Source: Thermomicrobiaceae bacterium
GTDB lineage: Bacteria > Chloroflexota > Chloroflexia > Thermomicrobiales > Thermomicrobiaceae
Reading direction: 5' to 3'
Length of the DNA stretch: 7,918 nucleotides
NCBI GenBank assembly: GCA_025966355.1
Contig: JAICWZ010000072.1
Span: 1 to 7,918, forward strand
A model generated the notes under the pieces. The model had not been told where the DNA came from. It did no database searches and saw only the letters and a program-made list of their open reading frames with translations. The position numbers and the translations under genes were made by a program. Positions 1 to 6,960 of the stretch are shown piece by piece. The number at the start of each line of letters is the position of its first letter. Position 1 is the stretch's first letter.

Positions 1-737
1 AGATGGACGATCGTTACCAGCGCTTCTCGATGCTCGGCGTCCGCAATATCGACGGATATAACCTGCGGCGTGAGGAAGATCCGTCGCTCGAAATGATGTC
101 GTACATCGTCGTCATCATCGACGAGCTGGCCGACCTGATGCTGACGACGCCCGAAGAAGTCGAGACGCTGCTGGTGCGGCTGGCCCAGATGGCCCGTGCG
201 ACCGGTATCCATCTGCTGATCGCCACCCAACGACCATCGGTCGATGTGCTGACCGGCCTGATCAAGGCGAACGTTCCGGCTCGCATCGCCTTCGCCGTGA
301 CGTCGCATACCGACAGCCGGGTGATTCTCGACATGCCGGGCGCCGAGCGGCTCCTCGGGCGCGGCGATATGCTCTTCCTGCCGCCCGATGAAGCCAAGCC
401 GCAACGCGTGCAGGGCTCGTACATCGACGACAAAGATATCCAATACATCGTGCGGCACTGGCGCAAGGCGGCTCCGACGCACGAATTCGCGCCGGAGTGG
501 GCCGACATCCCGTCGAGCGACGGCGATGACGAAGGTGGCGACGATCCGTTGATGGAGCAGGCAATGCGCGTCGTCAAGCAGCAGGGAACCGCTTCGGCCT
601 CCATGCTTCAGCGTCGCTTGCGCATCGGCTACAACCGCGCCGCGCGTCTCATCGAGCAGATGGAAGACGAAGGGGTTGTCGGCCCGGCCGATGGTTCGAA
701 GGGCCGGCCGGTCTATATCAGCGACGACATCGAATAG
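1..737 (+). CDS. ftsK: FtsK/SpoIIIE-family DNA translocase, C-terminal part (5' truncated by window edge)
   Basis: This is the C-terminal end of a septal DNA pump that moves chromosome DNA through the closing septum. The reading frame is open to the left edge; the ATG at position 3 lies inside the conserved motor-domain motif (M-x2-RY-x2-F-x3-GVRNI), so it is not the real start. Residues (counted from that ATG): Walker B VVIIDELADLM at 36-46, the LAQMARATGIHLLIATQRPS block at about 60-79 with its sensor-like TQRPS, and GDMLFLPP at 121-128. An acidic linker at about 171-181 is followed by the gamma winged-helix domain at about 183-240 (LQRRLRIGYNRAARLIEQME), which in the family reads orienting DNA motifs and contacts XerD. 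The Walker A part and any membrane segments lie outside the window. The family call is very secure; ftsK versus spoIIIE naming is not decidable here. Confidence 0.97.
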   Translation, partial: MDDRYQRFSMLGVRNIDGYNLRREEDPSLEMMSYIVVIIDELADLMLTTPEEVETLLVRLAQMARATGIHLLIATQRPSVDVLTGLIKANVPARIAFAVTSHTDSRVILDMPGAERLLGRGDMLFLPPDEAKPQRVQGSYIDDKDIQYIVRHWRKAAPTHEFAPEWADIPSSDGDDEGGDDPLMEQAMRVVKQQGTASASMLQRRLRIGYNRAARLIEQMEDEGVVGPADGSKGRPVYISDDIE

Positions 738-775
738 TGCGTTACGGCTCGCCGGGCGGTGTTGCAGACGGGGTT

Positions 776-784
776 TGATATAAT
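776..784 (+). promoter_or_regulatory. Extended -10 promoter upstream of recR
   Basis: TGATATAAT contains a perfect TATAAT hexamer (779-784) preceded by TGn, the extended -10 element that can work without a good -35. It sits in an AT-rich island (774-790) in otherwise GC-rich sequence, 36 bases before the proposed recR start. No good -35 lies at 16-18 bp; the nearest TTG (762) is only 11 bp away. Transcription would start near 791. The sequence match is direct; promoter activity is inferred. Confidence 0.6.
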
Positions 785-820
785 TTTAACCCGATTTGTC
801 GCCGTTCGCGTGAGGTGCAT

Positions 821-1426
821 GTGCGATCCAGAGTCACGGTCGAGCCGGTTTCGAAGCTGATTGACGAGTTTGCCAAGCTCCCTGGGATTGGCCCCAAGAC
901 CGCTTCACGCCTCGCATTTTTCGTCTTACGCAGCTCGCGTGACGACGCGATCGGCCTGGCCGAGGCGATCCTTGAAGTCAAGGAGCGAATCGTCCTCTGT
1001 TCAGTCTGCTTCAACATCACGGAACAAGATCCGTGCGTAATCTGTTCGGACGCACAGCGGGATCGCAGCAAGATCTGCGTTGTCGAAGAGCCGCTCGATG
1101 TGGTCGCGCTCGATCGAACCGGCGCCTACTCAGGTCTCTATCATGTGCTTCACGGCGCGATCTCGCCGGTCGATGGGATCGGTCCGGATCGTCTCAAGAT
1201 TCGCGAACTGATTGATCGCGTGAGCAGTGAGCGGCCGGATGAGGTGATCCTGGCGATGAATCCGAACATTGAGGGTGACGCCACGGCCATGTACATCGCG
1301 CGACAGCTTGTCTCGCTCGGCACGACCGTGACGCGCCCGGCGAGCGGTCTGCCGGTGGGCGGTGATCTGGAATATGCGGACGAGGTGACGCTTGGGCGCG
1401 CCCTATCCGGCCGCCAAATCGTTTAG
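821..1426 (+). CDS. recR: Recombination mediator protein RecR
   Basis: RecR forms a ring-shaped DNA clamp and works with RecO (and RecF) to load RecA on SSB-coated single-stranded DNA in gap repair. From the GTG at 821 it is 201 aa, the usual family length. In order: helix-hairpin-helix [15 protein letters not shown] (about 19-33), a four-cysteine zinc finger (C60, C63, C72, C75), a Toprim domain beginning KICVVEEP (84-91) with [16 protein letters not shown] (107-122) and [10 protein letters not shown] (147-156), and the signature [19 protein letters not shown] (177-195). Start choice: GAGGTG at 812-817 fits GTG 821 better than GTG 815, which directly abuts the GAG; the longer form adds two residues. 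An extended -10 promoter lies upstream. Often recR follows dnaX-ybaB; here it follows ftsK instead. recO sits about 6.3 kb downstream. Confidence 0.97.
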   Translation: MRSRVTVEPVSKLIDEFAKLPGIGPKTASRLAFFVLRSSRDDAIGLAEAILEVKERIVLCSVCFNITEQDPCVICSDAQRDRSKICVVEEPLDVVALDRTGAYSGLYHVLHGAISPVDGIGPDRLKIRELIDRVSSERPDEVILAMNPNIEGDATAMYIARQLVSLGTTVTRPASGLPVGGDLEYADEVTLGRALSGRQIV

Positions 1427-1523
1427 AGACGAGAATCACGTAGAGTTAGGGAGCGACGTCACGTCGACCCGGACGCTGGAGTACCGTTAATCGCGCGACG
1501 AAACGACTGGAGTGGCAGTTAGA

Positions 1524-2534
1524 GTGTCCGCGAAAACCGTGCGCCAGATTGGCATCATCGACATACCGCGGCTCCGCAATTTGCGGCGAGCGCACGTTTC
1601 GCTCGTGTTTCCCGATGCAATCCATCCGAGTCAGTTCGAGGATATGCTGGCGACGATGCCGCTCGGCCGCCGTTATGCGCGCGTTTTCGTCACCGGGCCG
1701 GACGAATCGCCAAGTGCGATGGTCGAGTTGCGGCCGGAGCCGGAAGATTTTCGCTGGGTCGTGACCGGACTTGGCGCGCGCAAAACGGACGAGCAGGATT
1801 CGGCACACGATGTGGTCGACTACTGGCGCGCCCTGTTGACATTCGCCGTACGTGCGGCCGGCGCCGATGGGGCCAAGCGCGTTCACGCCTCGGTGCCGCT
1901 CGACGGACCGGCGTATGAGTCGCTGCTGCAGGCAGGATTTATGGCCTATGCCCACCAGTTGGTGATGCTCGCCGAGGGTCTGGAAATCGATTGTACCGTT
2001 GATGCCGGCATGCGGATTCGTGAACGCGAACCGAGCGATACCTGGTCGATCCACCATCTCTATCATCTGACGACGCCGCGACCGGTGCAGTATGCCGAAG
2101 CGCTGACGAGCAATCACTGGGATAGCCGGCGCGGCCTTAATTCGCGCACGCGGGGCTTCGTGATCGACGACCAGGACGGCCTGGCCGGGTTCTGCCAGAT
2201 CGGAGGACGCGGCAGTCAGGTGACGCTTGAACTGCTGATCCTGCCGGGCAAGCTGCAAATGCTCGCCCCGCTGCTCGGACAGGCCGTTAAATTGGCGAAG
2301 CTGCCGCCCGACGCGCCGATCTGGATTGCCGTGCCGGAATATCATCTCGAGTACGTCCCGGTGCTCGAATCGCTCGGTTTCTCGGTCGTCGGACGCCTGG
2401 CCTCGATGGTGCGTTATACGATGGCACCGGCCTGCGACCAGCCGTCGCGTTGGGCGAACGTCGTGGCCGATGTGATCGAGCGACTGCCCGCGCGTGCGCC
2501 GGTCGTGACGCGCTACGATCAGTGGGGCAGCTGA
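1524..2534 (+). CDS. Tandem GNAT-fold protein of unknown function
   Basis: The protein has 336 aa and no name I recognise. It appears to hold two GNAT (N-acetyltransferase)-like halves. Half 1 (about 8-150) has an N-terminal beta-alpha unit (IGIIDIPRLRNLRRAH), strands at 51-72, and ends in SVPLDGPAYESLLQAGF (123-139). Half 2 (about 163-300) begins MRIREREPSD, has strands GFVIDDQDGLAGFCQIG, and ends in AVPEYHLEYVPVLESLGF (269-286). These two 'P...Y...L...GF' segments look like an internal repeat and match the C-terminal signature of GNAT folds. The acetyl-CoA pyrophosphate loop (R/Q-x2-G-x-G/A) is not recognisable in either half, so activity is doubtful. Start: GGAG at 1509-1512 serves GTG 1524; the alternative GTG 1512 overlaps that site. 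It lies about 97 bp after recR and 49 bp before the R3H ATPase, same strand. Fold assignment is inference; function unknown. Confidence 0.72.
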   Translation: MSAKTVRQIGIIDIPRLRNLRRAHVSLVFPDAIHPSQFEDMLATMPLGRRYARVFVTGPDESPSAMVELRPEPEDFRWVVTGLGARKTDEQDSAHDVVDYWRALLTFAVRAAGADGAKRVHASVPLDGPAYESLLQAGFMAYAHQLVMLAEGLEIDCTVDAGMRIREREPSDTWSIHHLYHLTTPRPVQYAEALTSNHWDSRRGLNSRTRGFVIDDQDGLAGFCQIGGRGSQVTLELLILPGKLQMLAPLLGQAVKLAKLPPDAPIWIAVPEYHLEYVPVLESLGFSVVGRLASMVRYTMAPACDQPSRWANVVADVIERLPARAPVVTRYDQWGS

Positions 2535-2583
2535 AGGATTTCCATGACACCATTTTCATTCCAAACGAGGGAGCACATTCTTC

Positions 2584-4281
2584 TTGGAGACGACGGACAT
2601 TGTTACGAGCGGAGGAACGGGAGCATTCGGTGAGGCGATCACCGATAATCTCGAAGATCTTCTCGCGGTTCTGCCACCCGGGATCTTCTCCGATGTTTTG
2701 AGTCTGGACACGAGCGATGCACGTGGCGAACTGATTGAGATCGTGCTCGATCTCGGGCGATTCCCCGAGGCGCGCTTTCAGGATCGCGAAGTTTATCTCT
2801 CGCAGAGTGAAGTCACGCGCGACGATATTGCCTACGTTGCCGAGCGGATCGGTCGCTTTGGTGACGACAATCGTGCCGGCATCGAACGGACGTTGCATCG
2901 CATTTCAGCGATTCGCAGCCGTTCGGGCGATATCGTCGGCTTGACCTGTCGCATCGGCCGCGCCGTCTACGGTACGATCGGCATCATTCGCGATCTGGTC
3001 GAATCGGGCGAAAGCATTCTGCTGCTCGGTCGTCCCGGCGTCGGCAAGACGACGATGCTGCGCGAAACGGCGCGCGTTCTGGCGGACGATTTGCGCAAGC
3101 GGGTCGTCATTGTCGATACCAGTAATGAAATTGCCGGAGACGGTGATATCCCGCACCCTTCGATCGGCCGTGCGCGACGGATGCAGGTGCCGACACCGGC
3201 GCTGCAGCATTCGGTGATGATCGAAGCGGTCGAAAATCACATGCCCGAGGTGATCGTTATCGACGAAATCGGCACCGAACTCGAAGCCGCAGCCGCCCGC
3301 ACGATCGCCGAACGCGGTGTCCAGTTGATCGGAACGGCGCACGGTAATACGCTCGAAAACTTGATGATGAATCCGACGCTTTCGGATCTGATCGGCGGTA
3401 TCCAATCGGTGACACTCAGCGACGAGGAGGCGCGTCGCCGGGGGACGCAGAAGTCGATTCTTGAGCGGAAGGCACCGCCGACATTCAGCGTGATGGTTGA
3501 GATCCAGGCGCGCGATCGCGTGGCGGTGCACCGCGACGTTGCGGCCGGGGTCGATGCGATTCTGCGTGGCCAGTCGATGCAGGTCGAGGTGCGCGAACGC
3601 CAGGCGGACGGCGAGATTCGCGTCTGGGAAGAGCAGCCGTACAGCGCCGAGCGCGGTCCTGCGGATCGCCGTGATTCGAGCGATGCACGGCGCCAGGAGC
3701 AAGCCGAATTGTCGGACGGACCGGCACGCGGTCCGCTCGCGTCGGGACGTGGCACGGTTGAACACCCGGCACGCGTCTTCCCGTTCGGCGTCAGCCGGAA
3801 CCGGCTGGAGCAGGCGATTCAGCAGATGGCCGTTCCGGCGCTCGTCGTGCGCGATCTGCGCGAGGCCGACGCGGTGATCACCCTCAAGAACTACTATCGT
3901 CGCCGGCCACAACCGCTGCGCGACGCCGAGAGTCGCGGTGTGCCGATCTACGTTCTGCGCAGCAACACCATCGTCCAGATGTCGAACCTGCTTCGGTCGC
4001 TCTTCAGCGAGGTCATCAGCAGCGGGCGGTTGCGCGATGCGGCGGCGAGCGGCGACAGCGGAGTGTCCGAGGATGATCTGATCGCATCGGCGATGTACGA
4101 GACCGAAACGGCGATTCACAACGTGATGAATGGTGTGTCGACCGTGTCGCTGCGCCCGCAGCCATCCTGGATTCGCCGTTTGCAGCACGAACTGGCCGAG
4201 CGGTACAACGTCGGCTCTCGTAGTCGTGGACGCGAACCGCAGCGCTTTGTCGAAGTCGTGCGCCAGAGCGACTATTCATGA
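2584..4281 (+). CDS. SpoIIIAA/Ycf45-like AAA+ ATPase with C-terminal R3H nucleic-acid-binding domain
   Basis: This 565-aa protein belongs to the Ycf45/SpoIIIAA-related P-loop ATPases found in Chloroflexota, cyanobacteria and plastids; its cellular role is not established. The N-terminal region (about 21-120) contains the family-typical [10 protein letters not shown] and [12 protein letters not shown] segments. The ATPase core has Walker [10 protein letters not shown] (149-157), a [11 protein letters not shown] segment (178-188), Walker B VIVIDEIG (223-230) and [11 protein letters not shown] (250-260). A charged, low-complexity linker follows (about 340-395). A second conserved domain (about 398-470) contains [14 protein letters not shown] and [12 protein letters not shown]. 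The R3H domain (about 520-560) has the R-x3-H signature at R531/H535, which usually binds single-stranded nucleic acid. The only in-frame start is TTG 2584, with GAGGGAG at 2567-2573 placed 10 bases upstream; the frame is closed by a stop at 2545. Its stop overlaps the tmk start (ATGA), implying translational coupling. Confidence 0.9.
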   Translation: METTDIVTSGGTGAFGEAITDNLEDLLAVLPPGIFSDVLSLDTSDARGELIEIVLDLGRFPEARFQDREVYLSQSEVTRDDIAYVAERIGRFGDDNRAGIERTLHRISAIRSRSGDIVGLTCRIGRAVYGTIGIIRDLVESGESILLLGRPGVGKTTMLRETARVLADDLRKRVVIVDTSNEIAGDGDIPHPSIGRARRMQVPTPALQHSVMIEAVENHMPEVIVIDEIGTELEAAAARTIAERGVQLIGTAHGNTLENLMMNPTLSDLIGGIQSVTLSDEEARRRGTQKSILERKAPPTFSVMVEIQARDRVAVHRDVAAGVDAILRGQSMQVEVRERQADGEIRVWEEQPYSAERGPADRRDSSDARRQEQAELSDGPARGPLASGRGTVEHPARVFPFGVSRNRLEQAIQQMAVPALVVRDLREADAVITLKNYYRRRPQPLRDAESRGVPIYVLRSNTIVQMSNLLRSLFSEVISSGRLRDAAASGDSGVSEDDLIASAMYETETAIHNVMNGVSTVSLRPQPSWIRRLQHELAERYNVGSRSRGREPQRFVEVVRQSDYS

Positions 4282-4934
4282 GCCTCTTCGTCACGTTCGA
4301 GGGACCCGAGGGGGGAGGCAAATCGACCCAAATACGGCGGATCGCACAACGCCTGGAGGACCTCGGGCACACGACGCTGGTAACGCGTGAGCCGGGCGGC
4401 ACCGCGTTCGGTGAAGCTGTTCGCGAAATTTTGCTCGGATTCTCTCATGCTGCTATGCTCCCCGAGACGGAAGCGTTGCTGAATTCGGCATCGCGCTGCC
4501 AGCATGTCGCGGAGGTCATCGCTCCTGCGCTGAAAGCGGGTAAAATCGTCCTGTGCGATCGCTATCTCGATTCGACCCTGGCATACCAGGGCGCGGGGCG
4601 CGGGCTTGACCTCGACACGTTAGTGGCGCTGCAGCAATTTGCCACCGGTGGTCTCTGGCCCGATCTGACGCTGCTCTTCGACGTGTCGTACGACGTTGGG
4701 CAGGCGCGACGAGCGACATCCGGTGAACCATTGAATCGCTTTGATACCGATACTCAGGCGTTTCACGAGCGAGTGCGCTCGTATTTCCTCAAGGCGGCCG
4801 CCAGAGAGCCGAGGCGCTGGCGGATTCTTGACGCGAGTGCGACTGCCGACCAGGTCGAGCATGATGCGCTTCTCGTTCTGCTGCAACGGTTGAACGAGGA
4901 GGCGGGCGCGGTGAAGAAGGACAATCGTTCATGA
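4278..4934 (+). CDS. tmk: Thymidylate kinase (dTMP kinase)
   Basis: Tmk phosphorylates dTMP to dTDP with ATP, the committed step common to de novo and salvage dTTP synthesis, in the cytoplasm. The 218-aa length is normal. Motifs: P-loop [12 protein letters not shown] (7-18), [18 protein letters not shown] (36-53), the dTMP-contacting SRCQHV (72-77), DRY with [19 protein letters not shown] (93-111), and a LID region at about 143-156 ([14 protein letters not shown]). The P-loop lacks the arginine seen in type I enzymes while the LID has arginines, so this is a bacterial type II enzyme. The ATG at 4278 overlaps the stop of the R3H ATPase as ATGA and has no strong Shine-Dalgarno, so its translation probably depends on reinitiation. 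Its own stop overlaps the darA start in the same way. Confidence 0.97.
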   Translation: MSLFVTFEGPEGGGKSTQIRRIAQRLEDLGHTTLVTREPGGTAFGEAVREILLGFSHAAMLPETEALLNSASRCQHVAEVIAPALKAGKIVLCDRYLDSTLAYQGAGRGLDLDTLVALQQFATGGLWPDLTLLFDVSYDVGQARRATSGEPLNRFDTDTQAFHERVRSYFLKAAAREPRRWRILDASATADQVEHDALLVLLQRLNEEAGAVKKDNRS

Positions 4935-5263
4935 AGCTGGTTTTTGCGGTTATTCAGGGTAAAGACTCGGAAAATCTCATTTCGGCGTTACGTGAGAACG
5001 GTTACCGCTCCACGCAAATCAACAGCGCGGGCGGTTTCTTGCGTGAAAACAACGTGACGGTGCTCGTTGGGGTGGACGATCAGTTCGTGCCCGACGTGTT
5101 GCGTATCGTGAAGCAGAACTGTTACACCCGCACGCAGTATGTCAATCCATTGCTGCCGATCATGGAGCCGGGCGAGTTCTACGTACCGAATCCGGTGGAA
5201 GTCCAGGTGGGCGGTGCGACGGTCTTCGTCCTGAACGTGCGGCACTCCGAGCGCATCCTCTAG
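4931..5263 (+). CDS. darA: Cyclic-di-AMP receptor, DarA/PstA family (PII-like, DUF970)
   Basis: This 110-aa protein is a PII-like trimer family member that binds cyclic di-AMP in Firmicutes (DarA/YaaQ in Bacillus, PstA in Staphylococcus); its output is still poorly defined. The whole chain matches the family: [13 protein letters not shown] at the start, the GGFLRENNVTVLVGVDD segment (34-50), and VEVQVGGATVFVLNV near the C-terminus. Residues reported, from memory, to contact the ligand in S. aureus PstA have counterparts at the same positions here: R26, T28, F36, L37, N41 and G47. The start ATG overlaps the tmk stop (ATGA 4931-4934), and AAGAAGGA at 4914-4921 gives a good Shine-Dalgarno. The tmk-darA pairing is the same as in Bacillus. 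c-di-AMP binding is inferred; no cyclase gene lies in the window. Confidence 0.93.
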   Translation: MKLVFAVIQGKDSENLISALRENGYRSTQINSAGGFLRENNVTVLVGVDDQFVPDVLRIVKQNCYTRTQYVNPLLPIMEPGEFYVPNPVEVQVGGATVFVLNVRHSERIL

Positions 5264-5291
5264 GGCGCGCGAAAGGGGAGAGAACCAACGC

Positions 5292-6044
5292 ATGGAAGAA
5301 GCGATCGCGCGAGGTATACAGCTTCTGGTGGCGCTCGGTGGCGCCTACCTCCTCGCGCTCTGGTTTGCGTTGATCGTCTGGACGTTCCAGGATATCCAAC
5401 TTCGAAGCCGCAGCGTCGTCGCGCAGATCTTCTCGACCCTGGTCGTCGTCCTCTTCTTCGTACCTGGCGTGCTGATCTACATGATCCTGCGCCCGCGCGA
5501 TACGCTCGATGAAGCCTTCCAGCGTTCGCTCGAAGAAGAATATCTACTGCAGGACCTTGATGAATTACTGCTCTGCCCAACCTGCCAGCACCAGGTTGAA
5601 GCTGACTTTGTCTTCTGCCCGCATTGTCGCGGTGCGTTGCGTGGTTCGTGTGTCTCCTGCGAACGACTGATCGATCTCCGCTGGGACATCTGCCCCTATT
5701 GCGGTGAAGAACAGTATCCCGAGGATGTGCCGCTGCAAGTGCCGGCCGGCGACGAGTGGCGTGCGGTCGAGCATGAAGGGGTCGGACGCTTCATCGATCA
5801 GGCGCGCGAGCGCCTGAGCGGGCACCGTCCACGCGCGATTCCGCCAGAAGCGCAACGCGAAAAGTATCCGCCGCCGGACTGGGATGACCGGCACGACGAC
5901 AAGATCGAGTACCGGCAGCGAACCGAATCGTTCGGGACGCACGAGGCGCCGTCCGACGATTCCTGGGAATCGGAAGGCGCAGTCGAGTCAAAATCCCAAC
6001 TCGACAACACCGATGAGCTTCCAACTCCGCCGCTGCGGCCCTGA
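5292..6044 (+). CDS. Membrane protein with two TM segments and a tandem (double) zinc ribbon
   Basis: A 250-aa protein of unknown function. Two hydrophobic helices at about 9-31 and 42-66 are joined by a short polar turn (DIQLRSRS), with RPRD after the second, so the rest probably faces the cytoplasm. A short acidic helix (about 71-93) leads to two zinc ribbons with identical geometry: C95-x2-C98-x10-C109-x2-C112 and C120-x2-C123-x10-C134-x2-C137, only seven residues apart. The last about 110 residues are hydrophilic, acidic and proline-rich, and look disordered. ATG 5292 follows AGGGGAG (5274-5280) by 11 bases. It lies 28 bp after darA on the same strand, so it is probably co-transcribed. 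Its stop is 5 bp from the stop of the opposing nadK. Such ribbons often mediate protein or nucleic-acid contacts; the partner cannot be told from sequence. Confidence 0.88.
   Translation: MEEAIARGIQLLVALGGAYLLALWFALIVWTFQDIQLRSRSVVAQIFSTLVVVLFFVPGVLIYMILRPRDTLDEAFQRSLEEEYLLQDLDELLLCPTCQHQVEADFVFCPHCRGALRGSCVSCERLIDLRWDICPYCGEEQYPEDVPLQVPAGDEWRAVEHEGVGRFIDQARERLSGHRPRAIPPEAQREKYPPPDWDDRHDDKIEYRQRTESFGTHEAPSDDSWESEGAVESKSQLDNTDELPTPPLRP
5976..6011 (-). terminator. Candidate terminator or 3'-end hairpin for the nadK transcript
   Basis: A perfect 7-bp inverted repeat, GTCGAGT (5982-5988) and ACTCGAC (5999-6005), flanks a 10-base loop. Read as minus-strand RNA the stem continues past one U-U mismatch with GGUGU pairing to GCGCC (two G-U wobbles), giving about 12 bp. 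In plus-strand RNA the same outer positions become C-A mismatches, so the structure favours the nadK sense. It begins 38 bases after the nadK stop, inside the 3' end of the zinc-ribbon gene. Only a weak U-rich tail (UUCCGAUU) follows, so it may be a U-poor terminator or RNA-stabilising hairpin. Confidence 0.35.
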
Positions 6045-6049
6045 GTAAT

Positions 6050-6898
6050 TCAGTCTTTCGGGGAGCCCAGATCCGGCCGCGTCGGGATCGCATTCGGGCG
6101 AATACGGAAGTTGAATTTGCTGCGAAATGCCTCGTAGAAATTCATGCCGCCGAGAACAACGAGATGAAAATTCTGGTCACCCTTGCGGACCCGCACCAGA
6201 TCGCCATGCCGCAGGTCGGTGGTTGGTGTGCCGTCGAGGATGAGATCCGCATCATGGTCGTTCGCCATCACGAGTTCAAAGAGGGCGTCTTCACGCACGA
6301 CCAGCGTGGTTCGAATCGGCGAATGGGCACAGATCGGCGTCACAGCGAAACCACGGACCCCGAAATCAAGAACCGGGCCACCCGCCGCCATGCAGTAGGC
6401 CGTGCTTCCCTGGGGCGTCGCGACGATCATCCCGTCGCCTGGGTAGGTATTGACGAACTGCTGATCGATGTAGAGTTCGACATCAACCATTTGCATCCGT
6501 GAACGGATCACGACATCGTTGATCGCCAGCGACGGGGCCCCGGGTACGCCGTCACGGATGAGCGTCGCGCTCAGTGTCGATCCATCCTGAATCTTGTAGT
6601 TCCCGGCGACGAGTTCCGCGAGGGCGCGCTGCCAGTCGTCGCGCTCGATCCGTGCCAGGAAGCCGACCTTGCCGACATTGATCCCGAGAATCGGCACGCC
6701 GGGGAAGACATGCGCCATACGCATGATGAGCCCATCGCCGCCGAGTGTGATGAGCACGTCGGCGCTGGCGCCAGCCAGCATCTCGGTCTCGCTGACGACC
6801 GTCACGCCGGCCGTGTTGAGGAAGGCTTCGACATCTCCTGCGATGCCGAACGCTTCGAGTTTCGACCGCGCGATGATCAGGCCGATTCTGAGATTCAT
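6050..6898 (-). CDS. nadK: NAD(+)/NADH kinase
   Basis: NadK phosphorylates NAD to NADP and is the only route to NADP in most bacteria. The 282-aa length is typical. Motifs: LGGDG (52-56) holding the catalytic aspartate, GINVGKVGFLA (72-82), the NAD-binding ND pair at 127-128 (AINDVVI), ATPQGSTAY (160-168) followed by AAGGPV (171-176), the TPICAHS segment (187-193), and LDG (221-223). Two usually conserved threonines differ: the residue after GGDG is Leu, and TPTGSTAY reads TPQGSTAY. The key Asp, Asn and GSTAY residues remain, so activity is expected. The ATG at 6898 is preceded in the minus strand by AGGGAG about five bases upstream, a strong start. The gene is alone on this strand, convergent with the zinc-ribbon gene (5 bp between stops) and divergent from the aldolase gene. 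Confidence 0.95.
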   Translation of the reverse strand: MNLRIGLIIARSKLEAFGIAGDVEAFLNTAGVTVVSETEMLAGASADVLITLGGDGLIMRMAHVFPGVPILGINVGKVGFLARIERDDWQRALAELVAGNYKIQDGSTLSATLIRDGVPGAPSLAINDVVIRSRMQMVDVELYIDQQFVNTYPGDGMIVATPQGSTAYCMAAGGPVLDFGVRGFAVTPICAHSPIRTTLVVREDALFELVMANDHDADLILDGTPTTDLRHGDLVRVRKGDQNFHLVVLGGMNFYEAFRSKFNFRIRPNAIPTRPDLGSPKD

Positions 6899-6934
6899 GC
6901 AGGCTCCCTGTGCCGTTCGAATGATCGCGTCCGG

Positions 6935-6960
6935 CGTCGCCGGCGTTTCTGGCCGCGACG
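6935..6960 (-). other. Predicted stem-loop in the nadK leader
   Basis: CGTCGC (6935-6940) pairs with GCGACG (6955-6960). The stem continues as GGC (6942-6944) with GCC (6952-6954) after a one-base bulge at 6941, leaving a 7-base loop: about 9 GC-rich pairs. It would lie in the 5' leader of nadK RNA, ending about 37 bases before the start codon. A competing pairing CCGGC/GCCGG (6931-6943) exists. GC-rich sequence makes chance stems common. Confidence 0.2.

Noticed and set aside
1454..1466. Inverted repeat CGACG-TCA-CGTCG between recR and the GNAT-like gene, as a terminator
   Set aside because: The stem is only 5 bp, no T-run follows, and such short repeats are common in this base composition.
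1446..2345. Minus-strand open frame (299 codons) opposite the GNAT-like gene
   Set aside because: It has Arg/His-rich shadow composition and no motif, and the plus-strand frame has GNAT-like secondary structure pattern and a ribosome site.
2905..4188. Long minus-strand open frame (427 codons) opposite the R3H ATPase
   Set aside because: It is antisense to a gene with intact Walker and R3H motifs. Its translation is rich in Arg/His/Asp with no recognisable domain, the usual shadow of a GC-rich coding frame.
6092..6103. ATTCGGGCGAAT as a plus-strand terminator after the zinc-ribbon gene
   Set aside because: The usable stem is about 4 bp and no T-tract follows; it also encodes conserved nadK C-terminal sequence on the other strand.
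6164..6502. Plus-strand open frame (112 codons) inside nadK
   Set aside because: It overlaps the conserved NAD kinase coding sequence on the other strand and has no recognisable domain or ribosome site.
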